Below are positions 1-8,605 of a DNA stretch of 64,000 nt, in pieces. Position 1 is the stretch's first letter; every line of letters begins with the position of its first letter. Made by a program: the position numbers and the translations under genes. The notes under the pieces were generated by a model. The model was not told the DNA's origin and did not search any database. It saw only the letters and a list, made by a program, of their open reading frames with translations. This DNA comes from Planomonospora sp. ID82291 (GTDB lineage Bacteria; Actinomycetota; Actinomycetes; Streptosporangiales; Streptosporangiaceae), in the NCBI RefSeq assembly GCF_015711645.1, contig NZ_JABTEX010000003.1, positions 682,001 through 746,000 on the forward strand. The letters are read 5' to 3'.

Positions 1-98
1 CGCCGCGGTAGCCGCCGGAGGGGCGGTCGCCGCGGAAGGAGTCGCGCTCGCCCGCCGGACGCTCGCCGCGGTAGCCGCCGGAAGGACGGTCGCCGCCG
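1..98 (-). repeat. Imperfect 63-bp-period repeat in the helicase RGG-like tail
   Basis: Positions 1-35 and 64-98 are nearly identical (about 33 of 35 bases). On the minus strand both encode the GDRPSGGYRG unit of the helicase tail. Such coding repeats can expand or contract by slippage, so tail length may vary between strains. The array continues past the left edge. Confidence 0.7.
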
Positions 99-1483
99 CG
101 GTTGTCGTCACCGAAGGAGCGCTCGCGGGCCGGGCGGCCCTCGCCCTCGAACCGGTCGCGGAACCGGCGCGGGCCGCGGCCCCCTCCGCCGCCGAAGCCC
201 TCACGGCGCTGGCGCTGCTTGGCCGCGGGGGCCGCGGGCTCCCAGACCGGGATCGGCTCGCCGCTGGGCCGCCGGGCCCCGGCGATCTCCTCCAGGCGCG
301 GGTGGCCGGGGGTGGCCTTGAGGCGGAACGGCTTGATGCCCGCGCGGCGGGTCATCGCGTCGGTGGAGCGGCGCTCGTTGGGGAGCACCAGCGTCAGGAC
401 GGTGCCCTTCTCCCCGGCGCGGGCCGTGCGGCCGCCGCGGTGCAGGTAGCTCTTGTGGTCCTGCGGCGGGTCGACGTGCAGCACGAGGCTGATGTTGTCG
501 ACGTGGATGCCGCGGGCCGCGACGTCGGTGCAGACCAGGACGTTGATCGCGCCTTCCTTGAACTCCGCCAGGATGCGGGTGCGCTGGTTCTGGCGCTTGC
601 CGCCGTGCAGGCCGCCGGCCTTGATGCCGACCTGGGCGAGCTGCTTGCACAGGCGGTCCACGCCGTGCTGGGTGCGGACGAAGATGATCGTCCGGCCCTC
701 GCGGTTGGCGATCTCGGCGGTCACCGGGAACTTGTCGTCGCGGTGCACCTCCAGGACGTGGTGCTCCATGGTGTCCACCGAGGAGGCCGCCGGGGCCATC
801 GAGTGGGTGACCGGGTCGGTCAGGAAGCGCCGGACGAGCTTGTCCACGTCGCCGTCGAGGGTGGCGGAGAACAGCAGGCGCTGGCTGTCGGCCGGGGTCT
901 GCTGCAGGATCGCGCTGACCACGGGGAAGAAGCCGAGGTCGCACATGTGGTCGGCCTCGTCCAGGATGCTCACCTGGACCTCGTCCAGGGTGCACTCGCC
1001 CTGCTGGATCAGGTCGGTCAGCCGGCCGGGCGTCGCCACGACGACCTCGACGCCGCGGCGCAGCGCCTCGATCTGGCGGCCCATGGACATGCCGCCGACG
1101 ACGGTCTTCATCCGCAGCGACAGGCCCCGGCCGAGCGGCTCCAGCGCGTCGGTGACCTGCATGGCCAGCTCACGGGTCGGCACCAGGACGACGGCGAGCG
1201 GGTGGCCCGGACGGGCCTTGCGCCCGGCGATGCGGGCCATCATCGGCAGGCCGAAGGCCAGCGTCTTGCCGGACCCGGTCTGGCCGCGACCGAGCACGTC
1301 GATCCCGGACAGGATGTCGGGGATGGTGGCGCGCTGGATCGGGAAGGGGCTGTCGATGCCCTGCCGGGACAGGCCGGTCACCAGGGGCTTCGGCAGGCCG
1401 AGGAGGGTGAACTCGGAGACGCCGTCGGGGATCTCGGGGACGTCGATGACATCGATGTTCTCGGGCAGGGCAGCGTCGAGCAT
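1..1483 (-). CDS. DEAD-box ATP-dependent RNA helicase (3' end outside window)
   Basis: RNA helicase of the RhlE/CsdA-like DEAD-box family, expected to unwind structured RNA in the cytoplasm. About 494 codons are visible and the C-terminus runs off the left edge. Motifs appear in order: Q motif (FPIQ), Walker A (GRGQTGSGKT), PTRELA, TPGRL, DEAD (ILDEADHMCDLGF), SAT, ARGIH and HRGGRTAR. After the two RecA lobes (about residues 1-390) comes an Arg/Gly/Asp-rich tail with SGGYRG and GERP repeats, typical of RNA-binding extensions of actinobacterial helicases. The ATG at 1483 was chosen; a GTG two codons upstream (1489) is equally possible. An in-frame stop lies near 1526. The gene stands alone behind a long leader. 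Family is certain; the RNA substrate is not knowable here. Confidence 0.93.
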   Translation of the reverse strand, partial: MLDAALPENIDVIDVPEIPDGVSEFTLLGLPKPLVTGLSRQGIDSPFPIQRATIPDILSGIDVLGRGQTGSGKTLAFGLPMMARIAGRKARPGHPLAVVLVPTRELAMQVTDALEPLGRGLSLRMKTVVGGMSMGRQIEALRRGVEVVVATPGRLTDLIQQGECTLDEVQVSILDEADHMCDLGFFPVVSAILQQTPADSQRLLFSATLDGDVDKLVRRFLTDPVTHSMAPAASSVDTMEHHVLEVHRDDKFPVTAEIANREGRTIIFVRTQHGVDRLCKQLAQVGIKAGGLHGGKRQNQRTRILAEFKEGAINVLVCTDVAARGIHVDNISLVLHVDPPQDHKSYLHRGGRTARAGEKGTVLTLVLPNERRSTDAMTRRAGIKPFRLKATPGHPRLEEIAGARRPSGEPIPVWEPAAPAAKQRQRREGFGGGGGRGPRRFRDRFEGEGRPARERSFGDDNRGGDRPSGGYRGERPAGERDSFRGDRPSGGYRG

Positions 1484-1604
1484 GGTCACGAAGACTCGTG
1501 CCTTTCGGTAGAAGAACGGGGCACGTCACTTCTGCGAAAGGACGAGCCTGGAGCGCGCGGCCGTGAGGCCGCGCTCGGTCGACGCCCACTTCGGAGGGGC
1601 GGTG

Positions 1605-1632
1605 GTGCGGTGCAAGTCGAGGCGCACCGCAC
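1605..1632 (-). promoter_or_regulatory. Hairpin in the 5' leader of the DEAD-box helicase
   Basis: GTGCGGTGC at 1605-1613 pairs perfectly with GCACCGCAC at 1624-1632 across a 10-base loop, about 120 bases upstream of the helicase start. Cold-shock DEAD-box helicases in other bacteria often have long structured leaders, so a cis-regulatory role is possible. No conserved element was recognised; the role is inference. Confidence 0.35.
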
Positions 1633-1804
1633 GGGGCGGGTGTAGCTTACCCGCACGCAGTCAAACCACGATCAAGCATTCCCGGCGTTCGCAGTGCCGG
1701 GTCGGTCGGGGCGCACGCCGTTGAGGGGCGGACGCTTGTCCGTCGATGGAGACAACGCTCCGCACCGGGCGTTTCTTCCCGGCGCATGGCATTCTCTCAC
1801 ACAT

Positions 1805-1847
1805 TCCGGTACGGCCCGCAACCCGAAAAGCCGCGAGCCGTACCGGA
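1805..1847 (-). terminator. Hairpin terminator of the suf operon
   Basis: TCCGGTACGGC (1805-1815) and GCCGTACCGGA (1837-1847) form a perfect 11-bp stem with a 21-base loop, 12 bases after the stop codon of the last suf gene. There is no strong U tract, which is usual for high-GC actinomycete terminators. Confidence 0.65.
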
Positions 1848-1858
1848 GACGAGGGTGC

Positions 1859-2227
1859 TCAGACGTTGAAACCGAGCATCCGCAGCTGGTCGCGGCCCTC
1901 ATCGGTGATCTTGTCGGGCCCCCACGGCGGGAGCCAGACCCAGTTGATCTTCACGTCGGAGACCATGCCGTCCAGCGCCGAGTGCGCCTGCTCCTCGATG
2001 ACGTCGGTCAGCGGGCAGGCCGCGCTGGTCAGCGTCATGTCGATGGTCGCCACCGGCGGCGCCCCGGCCTCCGCGGGGTCGAGGTTGACCCCGTAGATCA
2101 GGCCGAGGTCCACCACGTTGATGCCGAGCTCGGGGTCGACGACGTCCTTGAGGGCCTCCATGACCTCGTCAAGGGTCGTCTCCCCGTCGTACGACGCCCC
2201 GGTGGGCGTCTCCACGGGCCTGCTCAT
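1859..2227 (-). CDS. sufT: SufT-like DUF59/MIP18-family Fe-S assembly protein
   Basis: Small (122 aa) cytoplasmic protein of the DUF59 (MIP18/PaaD-like) family, used as an auxiliary factor in Fe-S cluster maturation or transfer. The family core is clear: VMEALKDVVDPELGINVVDL followed by a TLTSAACPLTDVIEEQ segment carrying the conserved Cys. It is the last gene of the sufRBD-Rieske-CSU operon, 65 bases downstream of sufU, and is followed by a hairpin terminator. Position and family match the sufT gene found at the end of many Gram-positive suf operons. The first 12 or so residues look unstructured. Confidence 0.9.
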   Translation of the reverse strand: MSRPVETPTGASYDGETTLDEVMEALKDVVDPELGINVVDLGLIYGVNLDPAEAGAPPVATIDMTLTSAACPLTDVIEEQAHSALDGMVSDVKINWVWLPPWGPDKITDEGRDQLRMLGFNV

Positions 2228-2291
2228 CGGGCCTCCTTCTCCGGTGTCCGAAAGAGACGGACTCCCCTGTTCGTGACCGGTTCGCTCATCG

Positions 2292-2726
2292 TCACGCGCT
2301 CCTCGCGACCGCGTCCTTGTAGGCCATCCAGGCCAGCAGCGCGCACTTGACCCGGGCCGGGAACTTGGCGACCCCGGCGAACGCCACCGCGTCGCCCAGC
2401 ACGTCCTCGTCGGCCTCCACCTTGCCCCTGCCCTGCATCAGTCGGGTGAACTCGTCCACCACCGCCAGCGTCTCCGGCACGGTCGACCCGGTGGCCAGCT
2501 CGTGCAGGACCGAGGCGGCGGCCTGGCTGATCGAGCAGCCCTGGCCGTCGTAGGAGACGTCCTCGACCGTGCCGCCGTCGCCCAGCTTCACCCGCATGGT
2601 GATCTCGTCGCCGCAGGTCGGGTTGACGTGGTGGACCTCGGCGTCGAAGGGGTCGCGCAGACCGCGCCCCTGCGGATGCTTGTAGTGCTCCAGGATCAGC
2701 TCCTGGTACATGGACTCGGCGATCAT
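2292..2726 (-). CDS. sufU: SufU, zinc-dependent sulfurtransferase partner of SufS
   Basis: SufU/NifU-N family protein of 144 aa that accepts persulfide sulfur from the cysteine desulfurase SufS and stimulates it. The metal-binding residues are visible in NPTCGDEI, GQGCSISQAAAS and VKCALLAWMAYKDAV (Cys, Asp, Cys, Cys), with the insertion between them that is characteristic of SufU rather than IscU. The start was set at ATG 2726 (MIAESMYQEL) because the homology begins there and a GAAGGTGAG Shine-Dalgarno-like sequence lies upstream; a longer reading frame would add 17 unsupported residues. It follows sufS with a gap of 73 bases from that start. Confidence 0.93.
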   Translation of the reverse strand: MIAESMYQELILEHYKHPQGRGLRDPFDAEVHHVNPTCGDEITMRVKLGDGGTVEDVSYDGQGCSISQAAASVLHELATGSTVPETLAVVDEFTRLMQGRGKVEADEDVLGDAVAFAGVAKFPARVKCALLAWMAYKDAVARSA

Positions 2727-2799
2727 CGGGTCGCGCTCACCTTCTCGTTCGCTGCGCACGACAGGCCGCCGGTCCACCGGTTCGACTGCGCCGGCATGA

Positions 2800-4062
2800 C
2801 TAGGCGAACACCTTCTGCACGTGGTGGAGGCCGCGGACCAGGGCGTCGATCTCGGCCGTTGTGGTGTACAGGTAGAAGGACGCCCGCGTCGTGGCGGGGA
2901 TCCCGAACCTCAGGTGGAGGGGGCGGGCGCAGTGGTGCCCCACGCGCACGGCCACGCCGAACTCGTCGTCCAGGATCTGGCCGACGTCGTGCGGGTGGAC
3001 GCCCCGCAGGGTGAAGGAGACCGTGCCGCCCCGGTCCTGCAGGTCCTGCGGCCCGATCACCTTCAGGCCGGGCAGCTCGCCCAGCGCCTGGAGGGCGTAC
3101 GCCGTCAGCTCGCGCTCGTGGCGGGCCACCGCGTCCAGGCCGACCGCCGACAGGTAGTCCACCGCGGCGCCGAGGCCGACGGCCTCGACGATCGGCGGGG
3201 TGCCCGCCTCGAACTTGTGCGGCGCGGGCGCGTAGGTCGAGCGGTCCATCCAGACCGCCTCGATCATCTCGCCGCCGCCCAGGAACGGGGGCATGGCCTC
3301 CAGCAGTTCCGCGCGGGCCCACAGCACGCCGATCCCGGAGGGTCCGACGGCCTTGTGCCCGGTGAACGCCAGGAAGTCGACGCCCAGCGCGGCCACGTCG
3401 ACCGGCTTGTGCGGGACCGACTGGGAGGCGTCCAGCATGAGCAGGGCGCCGACCTGCCGGACCCGGGCGAGGATCGGCTCGACGGGGTTGACCGTGCCGA
3501 GCACGTTCGACTGGTGCGCGACCGACACGATCTTCGTGCGCTCGGTGACCAGCTCCTCGATGCCCGACAGGTCCAGGCGGCCCTCGTCGGTGACGGGGAA
3601 CCACTTCAGGGTCGCGCCGGTGCGCGCCGCCAGCATCTGCCAGGGCACGATGTTGGAGTGGTGCTCCATCTCCGAGACGACGATCTCGTCGCCGGGCCCC
3701 AGGGTGAACCTGGGGTCGGAGTTGGTGGGGTTGCCGAAGGCGTAGGCCACCAGGTTGAGCGCCTCGGAGGCGTTCTTGGTGAAGACGACCTCGTCGCGGC
3801 TCGGCGCGCCGACGAAGGCGGCGACCTTGTCCCGGGCGTCCTCGTAGGCCTCGGTGGACTCGGCGCCCAGGGCGTGCATGGCGCGGCCCACGTTGCCGTA
3901 GTGCACCGCCAGGTGCTCGCGCATGGCCTCGATCACCTGGGTGGGCTTCTGCGAGGAGTTGCCCGAGTCGAGGTAGACCAGCGGCCGACCGCCGGGCAGC
4001 TCGCGGGAGAGGATCGGGAAGTCCTTCCTGATCCTGTCCACGTCGAACGCAGGAGTGCTCAC
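2800..4062 (-). CDS. sufS: SufS cysteine desulfurase (group II)
   Basis: Pyridoxal-phosphate cysteine desulfurase, 420 aa from the chosen start, releasing sulfur from L-cysteine as an enzyme-bound persulfide for Fe-S assembly. The PLP lysine is in TGHKAVGPSGIG and the catalytic cysteine in GHHCARPLH; the C-terminal RASFYLYTT segment is typical. The GTG at 4062 (VSTPAFDVDRIRKDFPIL) fits the family start. An upstream GTG at 4119 would only add a Thr/Val-rich stretch encoded by GTGACGACG simple repeats, so it was not used. It lies in the suf operon between sufC and sufU. Confidence 0.93.
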   Translation of the reverse strand: MSTPAFDVDRIRKDFPILSRELPGGRPLVYLDSGNSSQKPTQVIEAMREHLAVHYGNVGRAMHALGAESTEAYEDARDKVAAFVGAPSRDEVVFTKNASEALNLVAYAFGNPTNSDPRFTLGPGDEIVVSEMEHHSNIVPWQMLAARTGATLKWFPVTDEGRLDLSGIEELVTERTKIVSVAHQSNVLGTVNPVEPILARVRQVGALLMLDASQSVPHKPVDVAALGVDFLAFTGHKAVGPSGIGVLWARAELLEAMPPFLGGGEMIEAVWMDRSTYAPAPHKFEAGTPPIVEAVGLGAAVDYLSAVGLDAVARHERELTAYALQALGELPGLKVIGPQDLQDRGGTVSFTLRGVHPHDVGQILDDEFGVAVRVGHHCARPLHLRFGIPATTRASFYLYTTTAEIDALVRGLHHVQKVFA

Positions 4063-4155
4063 CGGCCGCTCACCGCTCCCTGCCGTCGTCGTCACCGTCG
4101 TCACCGCCGTCGTCGTCACGTCGTCACCGCCGCGTCCCCGCCCGTCCGAGCGGTC

Positions 4156-4929
4156 TCACGCGGAGGCCTTGGTGTACGCCTCGTAGCCCTCCGCCTCCAG
4201 CTTGTCGGCGAGCTCGGGACCGCCCTCCTCGACGACCCGGCCGGCGGCGAAGACGTGGACGAAGTCCGGCTTCACGTAGCGCAGGATGCGGGTGTAGTGG
4301 GTGATCAACAGCACGCCGGTCTCACCGGAGGCGCGGAAGCGGTTGATGCCCTCGGAGACGACGCGCAGGGCGTCGACGTCCAGGCCGGAGTCGGTCTCGT
4401 CGAGGACGGCGATCTTCGGCTTGAGCAGCTCCAGCTGGAGGATCTCGTGACGCTTCTTCTCGCCGCCGGAGAAGCCCTCGTTCAGGTTGCGCTGGGCGAA
4501 GGCGGCGTCGATGGACAGGGCGTCCATGCCGGCCTTCAGGTCCTTGGCGAACTGGCGGAGCTTGGGGGCCTCGCCGTTGACCGCGGTGACCGCCGAGCGC
4601 AGGAAGTTGGAGACGGAGACGCCGGGGACCTCGACGGGGTACTGCATGGCGAGGAACAGGCCGGCGCGGGCGCGCTCGTCCACCGACAGCTCGAGCAGGT
4701 CGACGCCGTCCAGCAGGACCTGGCCGCCGGTGACGGTGTACTTCGGGTGACCGGCGATCGCGTAGGCGAGGGTGGACTTGCCGGAGCCGTTGGGGCCCAT
4801 GATGGCGTGCGTCTCACCGGCCCTCACGGTCAGGTTGACGCCGCGCAGGATCTGCTTGTCCTCGACGGCGACCTGGAGGTCGCGGATCTCAAGGGTTGAC
4901 CCCGAGCGGACTCGGCTCGAATCAGACAC
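4156..4929 (-). CDS. sufC: SufC, ATPase of the SufBCD scaffold
   Basis: ABC-type ATPase of 257 aa that powers the SufBC2D Fe-S scaffold in the cytoplasm. It has Walker A (GPNGSGKST), the SufC-type signature NEGFSGGEKKRHEILQ, Walker B followed by DETDSGLD, and the His switch in LLITHYTRIL. It starts with GTG immediately after the Rieske gene stop (no gap), with AAGGAG inside the upstream gene as ribosome site. Length and order match actinobacterial suf operons. Confidence 0.96.
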   Translation of the reverse strand: MSDSSRVRSGSTLEIRDLQVAVEDKQILRGVNLTVRAGETHAIMGPNGSGKSTLAYAIAGHPKYTVTGGQVLLDGVDLLELSVDERARAGLFLAMQYPVEVPGVSVSNFLRSAVTAVNGEAPKLRQFAKDLKAGMDALSIDAAFAQRNLNEGFSGGEKKRHEILQLELLKPKIAVLDETDSGLDVDALRVVSEGINRFRASGETGVLLITHYTRILRYVKPDFVHVFAAGRVVEEGGPELADKLEAEGYEAYTKASA

Positions 4930-5247
4930 TTATGACTCCTTCGAGAGCGAGACGAGCACGTCGTCGCCGTCGATCTTGACTCGGTAAACGGGAACGGGCT
5001 TGTTGGCGGGCGGGCCGGTGGGCTTGCCCGAGCGCAGGTCGAAGCACGAGCCGTGCAGCCAGCACTCCAGGGTGCCGTCGTAGACCTCGCCCTCGCTGAG
5101 CTTGACCTCGGCGTGCGAGCACACGTCGTGCAGCGCGTGGACCTCGCCGCCCTGGCGGACCAGGGCGACGGGGGTGTCGCCGACCTCGACGCCGATCACT
5201 CCCCCGTCGGGGATGTCGGCGAGCTTGCAGACGGTCTCGAACGTCAC
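4930..5247 (-). CDS. Rieske [2Fe-2S] ferredoxin encoded in the suf operon
   Basis: Small Rieske-type ferredoxin, 105 aa. The two cluster-ligand motifs are present: C-x-H in DVCSHAEVKL and C-x2-H in ECWLHGSCFDL, with the spacing of dioxygenase ferredoxins. Annotation pipelines often name such proteins non-heme iron oxygenase ferredoxin subunit. In actinobacteria a copy regularly sits between sufD and sufC, as here; this suggests an electron-transfer or cluster-carrier role in Fe-S assembly rather than aromatic oxygenation, but that role is inference. It overlaps the sufD stop by four bases. Confidence 0.9.
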   Translation of the reverse strand: MTFETVCKLADIPDGGVIGVEVGDTPVALVRQGGEVHALHDVCSHAEVKLSEGEVYDGTLECWLHGSCFDLRSGKPTGPPANKPVPVYRVKIDGDDVLVSLSKES

Positions 5248-6365
5248 CGCTCGAGCTCCGCCTCGACCCTGGCGAACACGCGCTCGCGGAGCTCGGGGAG
5301 CTCGATCTTCTCCAGCAGCTGCGCGAAGAAGCCCCGGATGACCAGGCGCCGGGCCTCGTCGAACGGGATGCCGCGGGCCTGCAGGTAGAAGATGTGCTCG
5401 TCGTCCAGCCGGCCGGAGGCGCTGGCGTGGCCCGCCCCCGCGACCTCACCGGTGAGGATCTCCAGGTTCGGCACCGAGTCGGCGCGGGCGCCGTCGGTGA
5501 GCAGCAGGTTGCGGTTGAGCTCGTAGGTGTCGGTGCCCTCGGCCTCGACCCGGATGATCACGTCGCCGATCCAGACCGCGTGGGCGCCCTCGCCCTGCAG
5601 CGCGCCCTTGTAGACCACGTTGCTCCTGCAGTCGGGCTGCGAGTGGTCCACCAGCAGGCGGTGCTCCAGGTGCTGGCCGGCGTCGGCGAAGTACAGGCCG
5701 GTCAGGTCGGCGTCGCCGCCGGGGGCGGTGTAGGCGACCGACGGCGAGAGCCGCACCAGGTCGCCGCCGAGGGTGACCACGAAGCTGCGGAAGGTCGCGT
5801 CCCGGCCCAGCCGGGCGTGGTGGTGGGAGACGTGCACCGCGTCGTCGGCCCAGTCCTGCAGGCTGACGACCTTGAGCGTGGCGCCGTCGCCGACGACGAA
5901 CTCGACGTTGTCGGCGTAGACCGCGCTGCCGGTGTGCTCCAGGACGACGACGGCCTCGGCCATCGGCTCCAGCACCACGACGGTGTGGCCGAAGGCCGCG
6001 CCCTCGCCCGAGCCGGTGAAGGTGATCACCGTCGGCGCGGAGGCGACCGCCTCGCGCGGGAAGGTGACCACGGTCGCCTTCTCGAAGGAGGCGTAGGCCT
6101 GCGCGCTGACCCGGTCGGCCGGCACGTAGGCCGCGCCGATGCGGGCGTCGCCGCGGCCGGCGGTCTCGACCGCGGCCTCGGGGGCCGCGTCCACGGTCAC
6201 CAGCACGCTGCCGGAGGCGGCGGCGGTGCCGTCGTGCAGGCCCTTCAGCCGGGAGAGCGGGGTGAAGCGCCACTCCTCCTCGCGGCCGGTCGGAACCTCG
6301 AAGTCGGCCGGATCATAGGACGACTTCGCGTGCAGGCTCGACAAGGGTTTGGTTTCCAGGCCCAT
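5244..6365 (-). CDS. sufD: SufD, Fe-S scaffold subunit
   Basis: SufD subunit of the SufBC2D scaffold, 373 aa. The C-terminal beta-helix core carries the family pattern (YKGALQGEGAHAVWIGDVII, ILTGEVAGAGHASASG, FYLQARGIPFDEARRLVIRGFFAQ). The start ATG at 6365 overlaps the sufB stop (TGATG), giving [12 protein letters not shown]. Any longer frame would run inside sufB. SufD pairs with SufB to form the cluster-assembly interface and is translationally coupled to it here. Confidence 0.94.
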   Translation of the reverse strand: MGLETKPLSSLHAKSSYDPADFEVPTGREEEWRFTPLSRLKGLHDGTAAASGSVLVTVDAAPEAAVETAGRGDARIGAAYVPADRVSAQAYASFEKATVVTFPREAVASAPTVITFTGSGEGAAFGHTVVVLEPMAEAVVVLEHTGSAVYADNVEFVVGDGATLKVVSLQDWADDAVHVSHHHARLGRDATFRSFVVTLGGDLVRLSPSVAYTAPGGDADLTGLYFADAGQHLEHRLLVDHSQPDCRSNVVYKGALQGEGAHAVWIGDVIIRVEAEGTDTYELNRNLLLTDGARADSVPNLEILTGEVAGAGHASASGRLDDEHIFYLQARGIPFDEARRLVIRGFFAQLLEKIELPELRERVFARVEAELER

Positions 6366-7777
6366 CAGCCGACGGCCCCTTCCATCTGCAGCTCGATCAG
6401 GCGGTTCAGTTCCAGCGCGTACTCCATCGGCAGCTCGCGCGCGATCGGCTCGACGAAGCCGCGCACGATCATCGCCATCGCCTCGTCCTCGCCCAGGCCG
6501 CGGCTCATCAGGTAGAACAGCTGGTCGTCGGAGACCTTGGAGACGGTGGCCTCGTGCCCCATCGACACGTCGTCCTCGCGGACGTCGACGTAGGGGTAGG
6601 TGTCGGAGCGGCTGACCTGGTCGACCAGGAGCGCGTCGCACTTGACCGTGCTGGCGCTGCCGTGCGCGCCCTCCTCGATCTGGACCAGACCGCGGTAGGA
6701 GGTGCGGCCGCCGCCGCGGGCGACGGACTTGGAGATGACGGTGGAGGAGGTGTGCGGCGCCAGGTGCACCATCTTGGCGCCGGCGTCCTGGTGCTGGCCC
6801 TCTCCGGCGAAGGCGACGCTCAGCGTCTCGCCCTTGGCGTGCTCGCCCATCAGGTAGACGGCCGGGTACTTCATGGTGACCTTGGAGCCGATGTTGCCGT
6901 CGATCCACTCCATGGTCGCGCCCTCGTAGGCCACGGCGCGCTTGGTGACCAGGTTGTAGACGTTGTTCGACCAGTTCTGGATGGTCGTGTAGCGGCAGCG
7001 GGCGCCCTTCTTCACGACGATCTCCACGACCGCGCTGTGCAGCGAGTCGGAGGAGTAGATCGGCGCGGTGCAGCCCTCGACGTAGTGGACGTAGGAGTTC
7101 TCGTCCACGATGATCAGGGTCCGCTCGAACTGGCCCATGTTCTCGGTGTTGATCCGGAAGTAGGCCTGGAGCGGGATCTCGACGTTGACGTTCGGCGGCA
7201 CGTAGATGAAGGAGCCGCCGGACCAGGTCGCGGTGTTCAGCGCGGCGAACTTGTTGTCGCCGACCGGGATGACCGAGCCGAAGTACTCCTTGAAGAGCTC
7301 CTCGTGCTCGCGCAGGCCCGTGTCGGTGTCGACGAAGATGACGCCCTTCTCCTCGAGGTCCTCACGGATCTTGTGGTAGACGACCTCGGACTCGTACTGG
7401 GCGGCGACGCCGGCGATGAGGCGCTGCTTCTCCGCCTCCGGGATGCCGAGCTTGTCGTAGGTGTTCTTGATGTCCTCGGGCAGCTCGTCCCAGGAGGTCG
7501 CCTGCTTCTCGGTGGAGCGCACGAAGTACTTGATGTTGTCGAAGTCGATGCCCGAGAGGTCGGAGCCCCAGGTCGGCATGGGCTTCTTGCCGAAGAGGCG
7601 CAGCCCCTTGAGCCGGAGGTCCAGCATCCATTCCGGCTCGTTCTTGAGCGCGGAGATGTTGCGGACGACCTCCTCCGACAGGCCTCGCCTCGCCGCGGCG
7701 CCGGCCACGTCAGAGTCGGCCCAGCCGAACTTGTAATTCCCGAGGCCTTCCAGCTCCGGGCGGTCGGTGACAGTCAC
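6365..7777 (-). CDS. sufB: SufB, Fe-S scaffold subunit
   Basis: SufB of the SufBC2D complex, 470 aa, the subunit on which the nascent Fe-S cluster is built. Family landmarks include [12 protein letters not shown]-like N-terminal sequence, [19 protein letters not shown] with the conserved Cys, [15 protein letters not shown], and the C-terminal [21 protein letters not shown]. No intein interrupts it, unlike the mycobacterial homologue. It starts with GTG and overlaps the sufR stop by four bases. Confidence 0.96.
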   Translation of the reverse strand: MTVTDRPELEGLGNYKFGWADSDVAGAAARRGLSEEVVRNISALKNEPEWMLDLRLKGLRLFGKKPMPTWGSDLSGIDFDNIKYFVRSTEKQATSWDELPEDIKNTYDKLGIPEAEKQRLIAGVAAQYESEVVYHKIREDLEEKGVIFVDTDTGLREHEELFKEYFGSVIPVGDNKFAALNTATWSGGSFIYVPPNVNVEIPLQAYFRINTENMGQFERTLIIVDENSYVHYVEGCTAPIYSSDSLHSAVVEIVVKKGARCRYTTIQNWSNNVYNLVTKRAVAYEGATMEWIDGNIGSKVTMKYPAVYLMGEHAKGETLSVAFAGEGQHQDAGAKMVHLAPHTSSTVISKSVARGGGRTSYRGLVQIEEGAHGSASTVKCDALLVDQVSRSDTYPYVDVREDDVSMGHEATVSKVSDDQLFYLMSRGLGEDEAMAMIVRGFVEPIARELPMEYALELNRLIELQMEGAVG

Positions 7778-8493
7778 CTTCCGGTCTCCTTGCTCGATTC
7801 GTCGATCGTTCTATGACGGGGCGGGCTCACGTGGGTGGTGCACACCCCGTCGCCGTGGGCGATGGTCGCGAGCCGCTGCACGGGAGTGCCGAGGATCTGC
7901 GCGAACGCCTCCGTCTCGGCCTCGCACAGCTGCGGGAACTCCGCGGCCACGTGCGCCACCGGGCAGTGGTGCTGGCACAGCTGCTCGCCGCCGACCTCGG
8001 CCTTGCTCGCCGAGGCGGCGTAGCCGTCGGCCGAGAGCGCCTCGGCCAGGACGCGGACCCGCTGGTCGGCGGGGACCTCGTCCATCCCGGGGCGCAGGCG
8101 GCCGACCAGCCCGGACACCTGCGACCGCGCGAACTCGGCCACGGCCTCCTCGCCCAGGCGGTCGGCCAGGAAGCGCAGGGCGCTTCCCGCCAGGCCGTCG
8201 TAGGCGTGCTCGAAGGCGCTGCGCCCGGCGTCGGTGATGGCGAACAGTTTCGCCGGCCGTCCCCGGCCACGCTGCCCGCGGGGCCGCGCCGTACGGGGTT
8301 CGATCATCCCGTCGGCGAGCAGCGCGTCCAGGTGGCGGCGGACGGCGGCGGGGGTGAGCCCGAGCCGTTCGCCGAGGGCGGCGGCGGTGATGGGTCCGTG
8401 CTCCAGGATGAGCCGGGCGACGCGCGCACGCGTGCCGCTCTCGGCGGGCACGCCGGAGTGCCGCGCTTCGGCGGCCTCCCGTGTGTCCGACAT
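7774..8493 (-). CDS. sufR: SufR, Fe-S-sensing repressor of the suf operon
   Basis: Winged-helix regulator of the ArsR/DeoR-like SufR family, 239 aa from ATG 8493. The N-terminal HTH is [25 protein letters not shown] followed by a basic wing ([12 protein letters not shown]). The C-terminal region carries the cysteines expected for a [4Fe-4S] sensor: [20 protein letters not shown] and DGVCTTH. As first gene of the operon with an operator-like repeat overlapping its promoter, it is likely autoregulated: holo-SufR represses suf and cluster loss derepresses it. A GTG at 8511 would extend it by six codons but lies inside the operator, so ATG 8493 is preferred. Confidence 0.93.
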   Translation of the reverse strand: MSDTREAAEARHSGVPAESGTRARVARLILEHGPITAAALGERLGLTPAAVRRHLDALLADGMIEPRTARPRGQRGRGRPAKLFAITDAGRSAFEHAYDGLAGSALRFLADRLGEEAVAEFARSQVSGLVGRLRPGMDEVPADQRVRVLAEALSADGYAASASKAEVGGEQLCQHHCPVAHVAAEFPQLCEAETEAFAQILGTPVQRLATIAHGDGVCTTHVSPPRHRTIDESSKETGR

Positions 8494-8507
8494 CCGGTTC
8501 ACGTATT

Positions 8508-8522
8508 TCACAACATCAGTGT
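8508..8522 (-). promoter_or_regulatory. SufR operator candidate upstream of sufR
   Basis: On the minus strand this reads ACACTGATGTTGTGA, that is ACACT-N5-TGTGA, an inverted repeat ending 15 bases before the sufR ATG. From memory, this is the form reported for the mycobacterial SufR site upstream of its suf operon. The position would block transcription of the whole suf operon. Sequence match is seen; binding is inference. Confidence 0.6.
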
Positions 8523-8590
8523 GGCGTAATTACTTCCCCCCTGCCAAACCGGAGGGCCGATCGTTGCCAATGCAATACATCACGCAGGCA

Positions 8591-8605
8591 AGGCTTACCT
8601 AACCT
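8591..8605 (-). promoter_or_regulatory. Weak iron-box (IdeR/DmdR-like) candidate upstream of suf
   Basis: AGGCTTACCTAACCT has one perfect half (CTAACCT) and one degenerate half of the DtxR/IdeR box. It lies at the end of the upstream transporter gene, about 100 bases before sufR. Iron control of suf would make sense, but the match is only partial and could be chance. Confidence 0.25.

Larger units (their letters stand above)
1484..1858. other. Intergenic leader region between helicase and suf operon end
   Basis: No credible gene is seen in this 375-bp stretch; the reading frames crossing it lack actinobacterial codon bias. It holds the suf terminator hairpin at its right end, a perfect 9-bp-arm hairpin at 1605-1632, and a possible minus-strand -35-like TTGACT near 1662-1667. 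The most likely content is the promoter and a leader of 100 or more bases for the helicase gene. Confidence 0.5.

Noticed and set aside
2778-2799. Longer SufU start upstream at 2777
   Set aside because: The extra 17 residues have no family match and the ATG at 2726 has a good ribosome site.
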